A DNA stretch of 64,000 nucleotides from Anaeromyxobacter sp. Fw109-5 (GCF_000017505.1 NC_009675.1:3481001-3545000); one strand, 5' to 3'. Numbered from the stretch's first letter, positions 52,846 to 62,289 are shown. The notes: generated from the letters alone by a model not told the origin. Numbers and translations are program-made.

Positions 52846-53766
52846 CTAGACCTCGGGCGGGCGCCCCCGTCCCACCGGCGACAGGTCCACCAGCCGGCCG
52901 GCGAGCCGCGCGAGCTCGTCCGTGAGGCGCCGGTCGAGCCGCCGCAGCCATCGCCGCGGGATCGCCTCCGGCCCGTGGTACGCGCCGGCGATGGCGCCGG
53001 CGATCGCCGCGGTGGTGTCGGCGTCGCCGCCCCGGTTCACCACCGCGACGAGGCACTCCTCGAACGAGCGGGTCGCGAACACGAAGTGCAGCACGGTCTG
53101 GAGCGTGTCCACCACGTAGCCGGTCGCGAGCCCCGGGTACGGCGCGAAGCGGAAGCGCGGCTCGGCCGCCACGAGCGCGTCGGCCGCGCCACGCAGCCGC
53201 CGCAGCGACAGCCCGAGGCAGCCGAGCTGGACGAGCTCGCCCACTAGGCGGCACGCGGCGTCGGAGAGCGGGTGGTGGTGCGTGATGCGGCCCTGCTCGA
53301 GCGCGACGCGGCGGAGGGCCTCGCCGTCGCCGAGCGTGAGCAGCGCCACGGGCACCATCCGCACCGCGGCGCCGTTCCCGGCGTCGCCGTCGTGCGGCTC
53401 CCCCTCGAGCGTGCCGTCCAGCAGGTACCGGCGGATGCCGCGCCTGCAGGTGGAGCCGACGTCCACCGGGCCGCTCCGGAGCCACGCCGCGAGCGCGTCG
53501 GCGGCGGCGCGCCGGGACCAGCCGCCCTCCGCGTCGACGGCGCGCGCCAGGCACAGCGACATCTCGGTGTCGTCGGTGACGGCGCCGGGCCTCAGGTGAA
53601 GCCACCCGCCTCCCGTGATCTCCCGATGGACGCCCAGCTCGGCGCGGATCTCGCCCGGCGTCATGAACTCGACGGTAGCGCCGAGCGCGTCGCCCACCGC
53701 AGCGCCGAGGAACGCGGCCCGGGCGCGATCCCGGACGTCGGGCAGGTGAACGCGGAGGGACGTCAC
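52846..53766 (-). CDS. draG: ADP-ribosyl-[dinitrogen reductase] glycohydrolase
   Basis: A 306-aa ADP-ribosylglycohydrolase. Metal-binding Asp/Thr clusters are [28 protein letters not shown] and [20 protein letters not shown]. It removes ADP-ribose from NifH Arg99 and restores activity. Adjacent draT makes the nitrogenase-specific role clear rather than a general ARH. The ATG at 53766 opens directly with the conserved [13 protein letters not shown] region. Confidence 0.93.
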   Translation of the reverse strand: MTSLRVHLPDVRDRARAAFLGAAVGDALGATVEFMTPGEIRAELGVHREITGGGWLHLRPGAVTDDTEMSLCLARAVDAEGGWSRRAAADALAAWLRSGPVDVGSTCRRGIRRYLLDGTLEGEPHDGDAGNGAAVRMVPVALLTLGDGEALRRVALEQGRITHHHPLSDAACRLVGELVQLGCLGLSLRRLRGAADALVAAEPRFRFAPYPGLATGYVVDTLQTVLHFVFATRSFEECLVAVVNRGGDADTTAAIAGAIAGAYHGPEAIPRRWLRRLDRRLTDELARLAGRLVDLSPVGRGRPPEV

Positions 53767-53861
53767 GCGGGGGAGGCCATGCGAGAACCGTACCCCGACG
53801 AACGCTCCCGGCTCGGCCGCCTCAGCGGATCCGCGCGAGGGATCGATCGTCGAGATGGAGA

Positions 53862-53887
53862 CGCGGGCGGGGCTCGCCCCGCCCGCG
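53862..53887 (-). terminator. Strong hairpin after the M4 protease gene
   Basis: CGCGGGCGGGGC/GCCCCGCCCGCG type stem of 12 bp with a two-base loop, 23 bases beyond the M4 protease stop. There is no T-run. It lies in the 143-bp gap before draG and probably ends protease transcription. Confidence 0.45.
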
Positions 53888-53909
53888 CTCCGGCTGCGGT
53901 CCTGCTACT

Positions 53910-56900
53910 TCAGTTCTGCCCCGGAGGCGCTCCGTCATCCTCGAGGATCGTCACCACCGCCTCGCCGTCGGCGAGCGTGGCGCCGGTGACGCCGGTGATC
54001 CTCACCAGGAACGCCTCGTCGCCCTCGGGCACGATGTCGCCCTTGAGGCCGATGGCGATGCTCGCGGCCGTCCTGCCCGCCGGGACGACGATCGTGCCGG
54101 AGGTGGCAGCGACCTCGAAGTCGTTCCCGTGCTGGGCGGTTCCGTCGACGACCACGTAGCGGACCGCCACCGGCTGGACCGTCGCCGCGGAGAGCCGGAC
54201 GGTGACGCCCCTCGTCGCGACGCCCGCGTCGCCTTCTGGATACGCCGCGTCCTCGACCGCCACCGTCGCCGCGTTCGGCGTGCAGCTGAACACCTCGACG
54301 TCGTCGACGTACCACCCTCCGCGGCCACCGCAGCCGTCGGTGCCCAGGTCGAAGCGCAGCTGGATCCGGTCCCCGGCCTTCGCGAACGTGCCGAGATCCA
54401 CGTGCGACCGTCCCCAGGTCCCGCTCTTGAGGGTACCGGCGTCCGTGCCGGTCCAGGCCGGCTGACCGGCGAGCGGGTTCGTGTTGCCGGCGGCGGCCGT
54501 CTCGAGGAGCGCGTTGTACCCGTTGTACGTGAACGCCGACGGCGGGAGGAGCTGCCACGGCCCACCGTTGACGCTCACCTTGACGTTCCCGCCGTCGAAC
54601 CCCGCCTCCGTGGCGACCCAGTGCCAGAACGTGGCGCGGGCGAACTCGGTGGTGCCCGGGAGCGTGATGGCGGGGCTCGTCAGCGAGAGCACCCCGGTCT
54701 CGTCCCCGCCCGGTGCGCACGTGCCGATGTTGGGATCCGGGGCGAAGAAGGCGGAGCCCGGCCGGCCGTTCGGGAGCGCGCCGAGCCAGGTCCACTCGCG
54801 CGGGGTGAAGTCGCCGGGCGCCGCCGCGAAGGTCGCGGAGGTCCAGCCGGAGGCCCCCGCGTCGAACGAGAACAGCTGAATCGCCTGCTTCGCTCCGTTC
54901 GTGCCCGCCCCGCACTGCGGCGTCTCCTGCGGGTTGAGGAGCGGCCTGAACCCGCAGAAGGTCGGGGGCGTCCGCAGCTCGACCGCTGCGATCGTCCTCG
55001 CCACCTCCGCGCAATCGGCGGCGGTGATGGTCTCGCCCGAGGCGCCGCCCGTGAGCGCCGGGAGCGTGGCCCCCGTGAGGTCGGCGCAGGAGGACTCGAG
55101 CGCGGTCGCGTGGTCGGCGAAGTCGCTGTCCTCGACCTGGTAGACGTCCGCGGCGCGGAAGTAGAGGTGCGCGGCCTTGGTGAGCCCGATCCCGGCGATC
55201 GTCTGCCCGTTGTACGAGCCGCCGTCGACCAGCAGGGCGAACGCGTGGTTCGGCACGCCCGAGTTGGTGTGCACGCCGCCGTTGTCGCCGGCGTAGTCGC
55301 ACACGTAGTACGCCCGGTCCGTCACCTTGCCCGGGTTCGAGTAGCAGGTCGGGTTCCACATGTCCCGGAGGGCGCCGCTGAACGCCGCCGAGTCCTCGCC
55401 CATGAGCCAGCGCACCGACGCGTCGCTGCCGGGCTGGGCCACCAGCTTCGCGGTCACCACCTCGGCGCCGGCCAGCGCGGCGCGGATGGAGTCGCCCGTC
55501 GCCTTCTGCACGCCGACGGACGGGATGGTCACCGACGCGTCCGACCCGCCCATCCCGGGGAGGCCATTCGCCGCGTTGTTCGCGACGATCACCGCGACCG
55601 CCCCGGCGGTCTGCGCGTTCTTCACCTTGACGGTGAAGTTGCACGAGCCGCGGTTCACGAGGGCGATCTTGCCCAGGACCGCCGCGGCGTTGGTGAGAGG
55701 CGAGCACGCATCGAGGGTGCTGGGGCCTCCGGCGTCGGCGGGATCGAGCGCGGCGACGACCTCGCCCGTGATCCCCGCCGCGGTCAGCCTCGGGCCGAAC
55801 GACGCCGACTGCGCGAAGTACTCGCCCGCGAGGGAGGCCGGCGCCGTCACGACGAGCTTGGCGACCGGCGGCGAGAAGGTCGAGCAGGCGCCCGCGCTGC
55901 GCGCCGCGTCCGGCGCGTCGCCGCCCCGGCCGTTGATGGCGTCCACGATCTCACCCCAGATGTCCGAGTACGCCTCGTTGAGCGCGCCCGGCTGCCACGC
56001 GTAGATGAGGTCGTGGGTGTACTGCGTGTACGCGTGCCCCCACTCGTGCGCGGTCACGTCGTCGGTGGTCGTCCCCGGGCAGAACGAGATGAACGTCCCG
56101 TTCCACGAAGCGTTCGGGCAGCTGTAGCCGCGGTCGAAGATGGCATCCATCGTGGCGCCCTGGCCGTCGAAGGAGTCGCGGCCGAACGCGTTCTTGAAGA
56201 AGTCGTAGACCTCCTTCGACGAGGCGATCATGTTGTTCGCCTCCTCGGACGCGGTCGGGAAGCCCTGCCCCTCCGTCCAGTAGGCGGCGTTCGGGTAGCT
56301 CCTCGGCGCGAACGCGAGCTCGTGCCCGTCGTACGCCCGGCGGTTCAGCTCGTCGTGGATCCCGGCGACGGTCTCGACGACCTTGCCCGTGTGCGCGCCG
56401 ACGTAGACGAGGTCGCGGACGCCGGCGCCGTCGGTCACCTCGATCTCCCACGCGAGCTGCGCTTCGCCCGGGACGCCCTTCGCCAGCCCCTCGCGATAGA
56501 CGTACAGCTTCGTCGAGCCGATCCCGAGGGTGCCCGAGGGGCCCCGCTCACGGACGACCGCGGAGAGCGCGAGCTCTGCCGCCTGCGCGGCGCTCCACGT
56601 CGGCGTCGGGACGACCGCGAGGTCCGGGACCGCGGTGCCGTTCACCGCCTTCAGCTTGTGCGCCGCGTCGAAGTGCGTCTTCACCGTTCCCGCGAAGACC
56701 GGGACGCCGTCGTGGAACTGCCGGTACGTGAGGTGGGTCTCGCCGAGCGCGTCGACGACGGTCGAGACGTGGCGGAGACCGGCGGGATCCGAGACCCCGA
56801 TCGCCGCGCCGTAGCTGCGGAAGAACGCGGCGGACTGCGCCTTCTTGTCGCGCTCCGTCCTTGCCGCGGCCTGGCCGAGCCCGCGTGCAGCCGGCGGCAG

Positions 56901-57071
56901 GCTCACGAACCGCGCCACGTCGGTCGACTTGTGCATCGACACGGCGGCGGTGCCTTTTGCCGCATCCTGTAGCCTCTTCAGCGCGACATCGCGGGCGCGG
57001 GGATCGGCGAGCGCCGGCGAGGCGGCGAGCGCAGCGCTTACGGCAAGGGCGAGACACGAGCGAACTTGCAT
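53910..57071 (-). CDS. Secreted M4 (thermolysin-type) metalloprotease with inserted PA domain and Calx-beta repeat
   Basis: A 1053-aa exoprotease. The signal peptide MQVRSCLALAVSAALAASPA is followed by an FTP/PepSY-type propeptide and the zinc site HEWGH (near 340) with Glu in GALNEAYSDIWG (near 362). A PA domain (about 425-535, LGKIALVNRGSCNFTVKVKN) interrupts the catalytic domain before the catalytic-His block NGGVHTNSGVPNHAF (near 600). C-terminal parts are a MAM/CUB-like region (about 735-940, GGWYVDDVEVFSC) and a Calx-beta domain (about 950-1045). Secreted nutrient hydrolysis or predation is typical of myxobacteria. The ATG at 57071 has AGAGG upstream. Confidence 0.9.
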   Translation of the reverse strand: MQVRSCLALAVSAALAASPALADPRARDVALKRLQDAAKGTAAVSMHKSTDVARFVSLPPAARGLGQAAARTERDKKAQSAAFFRSYGAAIGVSDPAGLRHVSTVVDALGETHLTYRQFHDGVPVFAGTVKTHFDAAHKLKAVNGTAVPDLAVVPTPTWSAAQAAELALSAVVRERGPSGTLGIGSTKLYVYREGLAKGVPGEAQLAWEIEVTDGAGVRDLVYVGAHTGKVVETVAGIHDELNRRAYDGHELAFAPRSYPNAAYWTEGQGFPTASEEANNMIASSKEVYDFFKNAFGRDSFDGQGATMDAIFDRGYSCPNASWNGTFISFCPGTTTDDVTAHEWGHAYTQYTHDLIYAWQPGALNEAYSDIWGEIVDAINGRGGDAPDAARSAGACSTFSPPVAKLVVTAPASLAGEYFAQSASFGPRLTAAGITGEVVAALDPADAGGPSTLDACSPLTNAAAVLGKIALVNRGSCNFTVKVKNAQTAGAVAVIVANNAANGLPGMGGSDASVTIPSVGVQKATGDSIRAALAGAEVVTAKLVAQPGSDASVRWLMGEDSAAFSGALRDMWNPTCYSNPGKVTDRAYYVCDYAGDNGGVHTNSGVPNHAFALLVDGGSYNGQTIAGIGLTKAAHLYFRAADVYQVEDSDFADHATALESSCADLTGATLPALTGGASGETITAADCAEVARTIAAVELRTPPTFCGFRPLLNPQETPQCGAGTNGAKQAIQLFSFDAGASGWTSATFAAAPGDFTPREWTWLGALPNGRPGSAFFAPDPNIGTCAPGGDETGVLSLTSPAITLPGTTEFARATFWHWVATEAGFDGGNVKVSVNGGPWQLLPPSAFTYNGYNALLETAAAGNTNPLAGQPAWTGTDAGTLKSGTWGRSHVDLGTFAKAGDRIQLRFDLGTDGCGGRGGWYVDDVEVFSCTPNAATVAVEDAAYPEGDAGVATRGVTVRLSAATVQPVAVRYVVVDGTAQHGNDFEVAATSGTIVVPAGRTAASIAIGLKGDIVPEGDEAFLVRITGVTGATLADGEAVVTILEDDGAPPGQN

Positions 57072-57124
57072 GCGGACCTCTCGACGGCGGGTAGGGGAAC
57101 GTCGGTGAGAGGGGCATACGCTAG

Positions 57125-57138
57125 CTGATCGATATCAG
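57125..57138. repeat. Short inverted repeat upstream of the M4 protease
   Basis: CTGAT-CGAT-ATCAG, in the only AT-rich patch of the gap upstream of the protease. It could be an operator, but there is no second copy to compare. Confidence 0.25.
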
Positions 57139-57275
57139 TCCTGTCGGGGGAGAGCCCATCGAGGGGGGACGTACGCCCGACATAGGACGGTGGGTGGAAG
57201 GCCCGCGCTTTCGTAGCGCCCGTGCCAGGGCCTCGCGAGACGTTCCCCCGGGACCGCAGCCTCTCAACTCGAGAG

Positions 57276-57310
57276 CGTCGGGACGGTCCCGACGCCCCCA
57301 CCCGTGGGGG
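57276..57310. repeat. Two adjacent hairpins in the 57072-57396 gap
   Basis: CGTCGGGAC-G-GTCCCGACG (9-bp stem, 57276-57294) is followed directly by CCCCCAC-CC-GTGGGGG (7-bp stem, 57295-57310). The gap of 325 bases holds no gene; these hairpins and the repeat at 57125 are all I see. They precede the small membrane-protein gene. Confidence 0.55.
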
Positions 57311-57396
57311 CCCTGTCGAGGGGGGTCACGTCCGAGCGAGCGGGATCTAGTTTCGGAGGTCTGCGGCCGGTGGGTCGGCCGCCGCCGGGTGACACC

Positions 57397-57660
57397 ATGA
57401 ACGTCGCGCTCCTCACGCTCTCAGCCGCCGCCATCATGACGCTCGCCGTGGCCATCGCCGCGACCCGCCGCCGCCGGCGGACGCGCGCGCTCCCCGGCGG
57501 GCTGGACCTCGACCTGGGTCAGACGACGGAGCTGCTGCCCGCCGGGCTGAAGCACCTCGGCGCCCGGCTGAACGAGCCGCTCTCCCTCGGCCTCCGCATC
57601 CCCGCCCCTCACGCGGGGACGGCGCAGAAGCGGCTAGGGCAGCTCATCGGCCTCCGCTGA
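57397..57660 (+). CDS. Small membrane-anchored protein
   Basis: An 87-aa protein starting MNVALLTLSAAAIMTLAVAI, one N-terminal transmembrane helix followed by an Arg-rich stop-transfer (TRRRRRTR) and a hydrophilic part containing DLDLGQTTELLPAGLKHLGA. No family is recognised. The ATG follows CACC with only a weak upstream GGGTG. The hydrophobic-basic topology supports a real gene. Confidence 0.55.
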   Translation: MNVALLTLSAAAIMTLAVAIAATRRRRRTRALPGGLDLDLGQTTELLPAGLKHLGARLNEPLSLGLRIPAPHAGTAQKRLGQLIGLR

Positions 57661-57785
57661 GCGGGCGCTCACGATCGACCTCCGAGCGGCTCCACGGAGG
57701 AGCCTCCAGCTCGGAGACCACGCGGCGAGCGTTGCCCTGCGCAGGCCCTGTTGTAACGAACCGGGCTCCCCGCCGAGGAGCCCAC

Positions 57786-59114
57786 GTGACCGAACCCCGC
57801 CCGAGCTGGCACAGCAACGTCGGCTTCCTGCTCGCCGCGGTCGGCTCGGCCGTCGGGCTCGGGAACCTCTGGCGCTTCGCCTACCTCGCCTCCGAGAGCG
57901 GCGGGGCCGCGTTCGTCCTCGTCTACCTCGTCGTGATCGTCCTCGTCGGCGCGCCCCTGCTCGTGGCCGAGCTGGCGATGGGGCGGAGCGCGCGGGAGGG
58001 CGCGTTCCGCGCCCCGGGCCGGCTCGTGGGCCGCCGGCTGGAGTGGGTGGGCGCCCTGTTCGTCCTCACCGGGTTCGCGATCCTCTCCTACTACTCGGTC
58101 ATCACCGGCTGGACCGCGCGCTACCTCGTGGCCGTCGCGCGCGGCGCAGTGGAACGGGACACGGCGGCGCAGTTCGCGGCGGCGGCGTCCGGCGGCGCCG
58201 CGGTGACCTGGCACCTGGTGGCGATGGCGCTCACCGTCGCGATCGTGGCGGGCGGGGTGCGCGGCGGGATCGAGCGGGCCTCCCTGGTGCTCATGCCGGC
58301 GCTCTTCGTGCTCCTGATCGCGCTCGCCGCATGGGCGGCCACGCTCCCGGACGGCGGCGCGGGCTACGCGTTCTACCTGCGCCCGGACCCCGCCAGGATC
58401 TGGCGGCTCGACACCTTCACGAGCGCCGTCGGTCAGGCGTTCTTCTCGCTGTCGCTCGGCATGGGCGCGATGCTCACCTACGCCTCGTATCTCCAGAAGG
58501 GCGGGAGCCTGGTGCGCGAGGGGTTCGTCATCGCGCTCGCCGACGGCTCGGTCGCCTTCGCGGGCGGGCTCGTCACGTTCCCCATCGTCTACCAGTTCGG
58601 CCTGCAGGGACAGGTCGGCGAGAGCACGGTCGGCGCCCTCTTCATCGCGCTGCCCCACGCGTTCGCGACGCTCGGCGCGACCGGACGGATCGTGGGGACG
58701 GCGTTCTTCCTCGCGCTCCTCATCGCCGCGCTCACCTCGGCGATCTCGCTCCTGGAGGTGCTCGTGGACGCCGTGGTCGCCCGCACCGGCTGGAGCCGCC
58801 GCCGCGCCGTGGTCCTGGCCGGCGGCGCGACGGCGCTGGCCGGCGTGCCCGCGGCGCTGGACCTCCGCTGGCTCGGCGCCGCCGACCGGATCGCGGGCAA
58901 CCTCCTGCTCGTCGTCGGCGGACTCATCATCGCGATCCTCACCGGCTGGATCTGGACCGGGGCCGACGCCGAGCTCGCCGACGGCTTCCCGCATCCGCGG
59001 GTCCGCCGCGCGTGGATCTGGCTGCTGCGGGTCGCGATCCCCGCCGCCCTCGCGCTCGTCCTCGTCGGCGCGGTGCGCGACGCGCTCGGGGTGATCGCCG
59101 CGGCGATCCGGTGA
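57786..59114 (+). CDS. Sodium-dependent transporter (NSS/SNF family)
   Basis: A 442-aa LeuT-fold symporter with the TM1 signature SAVGLGNLWRFAYLASESGG (near 20) that binds Na+ and substrate, then a GFAILSYYSVITGW TM3 region and AFFSLSLGMGAMLTYASY in TM6. It imports an amino acid or related solute with sodium. The GTG start at 57786 is supported by GAGGAG seven bases upstream. The gene is convergent with the AGCS symporter, with only seven bases between stops and no room for separate terminators. Confidence 0.9.
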   Translation: MTEPRPSWHSNVGFLLAAVGSAVGLGNLWRFAYLASESGGAAFVLVYLVVIVLVGAPLLVAELAMGRSAREGAFRAPGRLVGRRLEWVGALFVLTGFAILSYYSVITGWTARYLVAVARGAVERDTAAQFAAAASGGAAVTWHLVAMALTVAIVAGGVRGGIERASLVLMPALFVLLIALAAWAATLPDGGAGYAFYLRPDPARIWRLDTFTSAVGQAFFSLSLGMGAMLTYASYLQKGGSLVREGFVIALADGSVAFAGGLVTFPIVYQFGLQGQVGESTVGALFIALPHAFATLGATGRIVGTAFFLALLIAALTSAISLLEVLVDAVVARTGWSRRRAVVLAGGATALAGVPAALDLRWLGAADRIAGNLLLVVGGLIIAILTGWIWTGADAELADGFPHPRVRRAWIWLLRVAIPAALALVLVGAVRDALGVIAAAIR

Positions 59115-59121
59115 GGGCGGC

Positions 59122-60534
59122 CTAGCCGCGGGCCGCGGGGTGGGAGCGGGACGGCCAGACGGTGGCGCGCGTCTCCGCCACCACGACCGGGACGAGCAGC
59201 ACGAGCCCGACGAGGTTCGGCAGCGCCATGGCGCCGTTCATCACGTCGCTGAACGTCCAGACGAGCTCGAGCCCCTCGGCGTGGCCGAGCTCGAGCACGT
59301 ACGACCCGACGAACGCGCCCACCACGAACAGCAGGCGGAAGAGCGGGATGACGCGCCGTCCGAGGAGGTACTCCAGCGCGCGCTCGCCGTAGTAGGCCCA
59401 GCCCAGGATGGTCGAGAAGGCGAACAGGGCGAGCCCCACGGAGACGATGATCCCGCCCCACTCCCCCGGGAGCCCGGTGCGGAAGGCCGCCATGGTGAGC
59501 GGCGCGCCGGTGAGGGCCTTGCCGGTCACCGCGTCGGCCCGCGTCCACGCGCCGGTCGCGATGATGGTGAAGCCCGTGATGGAGCAGACGACGATGGTGT
59601 CGATGAACGTCTGCGTCATCGAGACGAGCGCCTGGGCCGCGGGCGTGCGGGTCTGCGCGGCGGCGGCCGCGATGCCGCCGGTGCCCAGCCCGGACTCGTT
59701 CGAGAACACACCGCGCGCGAGCCCCCAGCGGATCCCATCGCGCAGCGTGGCGCCGAGGAAGGCGCCGACCGGCGCCGCCGGGCTGAACGCGTCGCGCAGG
59801 ACGTAGGCCGCGATGTCCGGGATGCCGCGCCAGTTGAGCGCGAGCACCACCAGCCCGCCCGCCAGGTAGAAGAGGATCATCGCGGGGACGAAGAGCTCCG
59901 TGACCCGCCCGATCGTCCGGATGCCGCCGACGATGACGAGCCCGGTGAGCGCCGCGATCACGATCCCGGTCCAGAGCGGGCGGATCCCGAACGAGGCGCG
60001 GAGCGCGTCGGCGACCGAGTTGGACTGCACCATGTTGCCGATGCCGAAGCTCGCCATCGCGGCGAAGAGCGCGAAGATCCCGCCGAGCGCGCGGCCCCAG
60101 CGGCCGCCGACCCCGCGCGCCAGGTAGTACATCGGGCCGCCCTGCATGTTGCCCGCCTCGTCCGCGACCCGGTACTTCACGCCGAGCAGCGCCTCCGCGT
60201 ACTTCGTCGCCATCCCGACGAGCCCGGTCACCCACATCCAGAAGAGCGCGCCGGGCCCTCCCGCCGCGATCGCGGTGGCGACGCCGGCGATGTTCCCGAC
60301 GCCCACCGTGGCGGCGAGCGCGGTCATGAGCGCCTGGAAGTGCGAGACGTCGCCCTCGGCGCCCACCTCCTTGCGGACGAGGAACGCGAGCCGGAGCGAC
60401 GCGGCGAGGCGGGTGAACTGCAGCCCGCGCAGCGCGAGGGTGAGGTACAGGCCGGTGCCGACGAGGAGGAGGATCGTGGGGACGCCCCACACGATCCCGC
60501 TCGCCCAGGAGAGGAAGGCTTGGAGGGTGCTCAT
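59122..60534 (-). CDS. Alanine/glycine:cation symporter (AGCS family)
   Basis: A 470-aa sodium/proton-coupled amino-acid symporter. AGCS landmarks are [53 protein letters not shown] and [20 protein letters not shown]. About 10-11 helices are visible. The ATG at 60534 starts just before the first helix; codons further upstream belong to hexamer DNA and the HNH element. Only about 40 bases separate the start from the short hexamer tract of HNH element copy 2, so the native promoter may have been displaced. Confidence 0.92.
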   Translation of the reverse strand: MSTLQAFLSWASGIVWGVPTILLLVGTGLYLTLALRGLQFTRLAASLRLAFLVRKEVGAEGDVSHFQALMTALAATVGVGNIAGVATAIAAGGPGALFWMWVTGLVGMATKYAEALLGVKYRVADEAGNMQGGPMYYLARGVGGRWGRALGGIFALFAAMASFGIGNMVQSNSVADALRASFGIRPLWTGIVIAALTGLVIVGGIRTIGRVTELFVPAMILFYLAGGLVVLALNWRGIPDIAAYVLRDAFSPAAPVGAFLGATLRDGIRWGLARGVFSNESGLGTGGIAAAAAQTRTPAAQALVSMTQTFIDTIVVCSITGFTIIATGAWTRADAVTGKALTGAPLTMAAFRTGLPGEWGGIIVSVGLALFAFSTILGWAYYGERALEYLLGRRVIPLFRLLFVVGAFVGSYVLELGHAEGLELVWTFSDVMNGAMALPNLVGLVLLVPVVVAETRATVWPSRSHPAARG

Positions 60535-60575
60535 CGAGCCCGGACTGTACCGCGGGACGGGGGCAGAGGACGACC

Positions 60576-60598
60576 GGGTCGAGGTCGAGGTCGAGGTC
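60576..60598. repeat. Short GGTCGA tract at the left end of HNH element copy 2
   Basis: Four units (GGGTCGAGGTCGAGGTCG onward) end at the junction GGTCTCTTCATT. The direction is the same as in the long array at 62290, as if one array had been split by the element. Confidence 0.75.
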
Positions 60599-60601
60599 TC
60601 T

Positions 60602-60615
60602 TCATTCGTCACATC
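60602..60615 (+). repeat. Left terminal inverted repeat, HNH element copy 2
   Basis: TCATTCGTCACATC. The corresponding place in copy 1 (37751-37764) reads CGATTCATCACATC, two or three bases different. Confidence 0.75.
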
Positions 60616-60838
60616 CCACGGCGACAGCACGCGCGCGCGCGGGGTTGTGTGCCGCCGCTCGACGCAGAGGGCTCGGGCATCGAGGGGAGAAGCGCCCGGT
60701 TCCCGGCGCGCCTCGGGCATGGCACGCGGCGGGTCTTCGTCGCCGTCGGCGCGAGGACTGGACGAGCGGGCAGAGCAGGTCCGAGGAAGTTGCGCGCACG
60801 TCTCCGCCCATGCCGGCGTTCACTCATAGTCCCTGCTA

Positions 60839-60923
60839 TCTCCAGCGATAGCTCTTGCGAGCCACGCGAGTCCCAGTTGCGGTGGGTGAATGTTGCCCTC
60901 TTGACGAGGTTCGAGGCGAAACG
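60839..60923 (+). promoter_or_regulatory. Conserved 85-bp leader block (HNH copy 2)
   Basis: Identical to 37996-38080 at 83 of 85 positions; see that entry. It starts TCTCCAGCGATAGCTCTTGC and ends GGCGAAACG. Being the best conserved part of the leader marks it as functional or recently exchanged. Confidence 0.45.
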
Positions 60924-61089
60924 TGCTTCGACGTCCGCGGCACGTCGAGAGCACGCTCCTCGCGAGCGCAGGCAGGTCGCACCGTGCGCGTCCGGCGCAC
61001 CGCGTGGATGGCGAAGGGGCGGGCCCGGAACGCAGCGCAGGCGCGAGCCTGGTGCGTTCCAGGAGAGCCGCAAATCGCGTGTTACGAAC

Positions 61090-61109
61090 GGTGCACAAGG
61101 AGGTGCACC
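61090..61109 (+). promoter_or_regulatory. Hairpin with Shine-Dalgarno in its loop (HNH copy 2)
   Basis: GGTGCAC, loop AAGGAG, GTGCACC, then ATG at 61110. The stem is a perfect 7 bp and the loop is a full ribosome-binding site. Loop length differs by one base from copy 1 while the stem is unchanged. Confidence 0.75.
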
Positions 61110-62039
61110 ATGCCCGCTGTCGCCCCTTCCGCCCTCGACTCGACCCTGCTCGCCCAGCGCCTGCGCGAGCTCGCCGGCCAGGAGCGCGACGTCCAGGTCG
61201 AGTTCCTCCTCCACCTCGAGGTGTTCGATCGCCGCCGCGCCTACGTGGAGGCCGGCTACCCCTCGCTCTGGGCGTATTGCCTGGAGGTGCGCAAGGCCGA
61301 GGTGGATCACCTCGTCGCCTCGCTCCAGGCGCGCACCGCTCCGCGGGCGGGCGTGCGCAAGCTGCCCGACCGCGGCTCAGCCGCGAGCGCCCCGGCGCTG
61401 CCGCTGGCGACAGTCCATGCCCGACCTGCCGAGCCACAGGAGGCGATCCCCGTGCCTCGGGCGGCTGCTGGTGGGTCGCCGGCCACGGTTTCCGCCCCAC
61501 TCGACCCGCCTCGCCCGAAGCCGCGGGCGGAGACCCGCGCCGTGAGCGAGAGCGACTGGTCGCTGCGGGTCACCATCGACCGGGGCTGCAAGGAGGACCT
61601 CGAGACGCTCACCGCGCTGCTCTCGCACAAGATCCCGGACGGCGATCTCGCGGCGGTGCTCCGGGAGGCCATCCGCTGCGCCATCGAGAAGCACGGCAGG
61701 CGCAAGGGCGCGGTCGCGCCGCAGCGGCAGCGGGGGACCGACCGGGAGCCACGTCCCTCCGCCGAGTCCGCCGCGCCCACGAGCACGATCCCGGCGATAG
61801 TGCGGCGCGAGGTCTGGAAGCGCGACGGCGGACGCTGCGCCTGGGTCGCTCCGGACGGGCGGCGCTGCAACAGCCGCTGGCAGCTGGAGCTCGACCACAT
61901 CCACCCGCAGGCCCTGGGCGGACCCTCGACGGTCGAGAACCTCCGAGTCGCCTGCAAGTCGCACAACCTGTTGCACGCCGAACAGACCTACGGGCGCGAG
62001 CACATGACCGCTTCCGTCGCATGGGCGTCGCCGGGGTGA
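61110..62039 (+). CDS. HNH endonuclease family protein, copy 2 (internally deleted)
   Basis: A 309-aa protein. The N-terminus MPAVAPSALDSTLLAQRLRE matches copy 1; a 180-bp in-frame gap after WAYCLEV removes about 60 residues present in copy 1. A Pro/Ala linker is followed by SDWSLRVTIDRGCKEDLETL and an intact HNH domain (about 230-290; VWKRDGGRCAW, CNSRWQLELDHIHPQALGG, LRVACKSHNLLHAEQTYG). A one-base loss near 61998-62010 changes the last residues relative to copy 1. The catalytic core looks complete, so nuclease activity is possible, but the missing segment may be needed for folding or DNA recognition. Confidence 0.75.
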   Translation: MPAVAPSALDSTLLAQRLRELAGQERDVQVEFLLHLEVFDRRRAYVEAGYPSLWAYCLEVRKAEVDHLVASLQARTAPRAGVRKLPDRGSAASAPALPLATVHARPAEPQEAIPVPRAAAGGSPATVSAPLDPPRPKPRAETRAVSESDWSLRVTIDRGCKEDLETLTALLSHKIPDGDLAAVLREAIRCAIEKHGRRKGAVAPQRQRGTDREPRPSAESAAPTSTIPAIVRREVWKRDGGRCAWVAPDGRRCNSRWQLELDHIHPQALGGPSTVENLRVACKSHNLLHAEQTYGREHMTASVAWASPG

Positions 62040-62272
62040 CGCCAGATGCCAGCGGGGCGCCACCAGCGCCGCAGCAGGCCCTGTGGGGACCGTGACCCGG
62101 GCCTACGGAACGGGAGCAAAGCCGACCGCAGCGTCTTCCGGCGACGCCGATCCGCGGCGACTCCGCCCCGCGGGCCTCCTCGTAGCCCGCCTTTCCCTCG
62201 CTCGTACTGCTCCGTCGCGCGTGCCCACCGCGGGCGCGCGGTCGGCACCTCGTCCCGAGTCCAGCGCGAGCC

Positions 62273-62286
62273 GATGTGACGAATGA
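62273..62286 (-). repeat. Right terminal inverted repeat, HNH element copy 2
   Basis: GATGTGACGAATGA on the plus strand, the exact reverse complement of 60602-60615. Hexamer array 2 begins four bases later. Confidence 0.75.
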
Positions 62287-62289
62287 CAA

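Larger units (their letters stand above)
60599..62289 (+). mobile_element. HNH repeat element, copy 2 (both ends present)
   Basis: A 1.69-kb unit bounded by a perfect 14-bp inverted repeat (TCATTCGTCACATC at 60602-60615; its reverse complement at 62273-62286), with GGTCGR tracts in direct orientation on both sides. Inside are a leader, the Shine-Dalgarno hairpin, one gene and a tail shared with copy 1. No transposase motif is seen; the HNH protein would be the only candidate for mobility. Confidence 0.75.
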
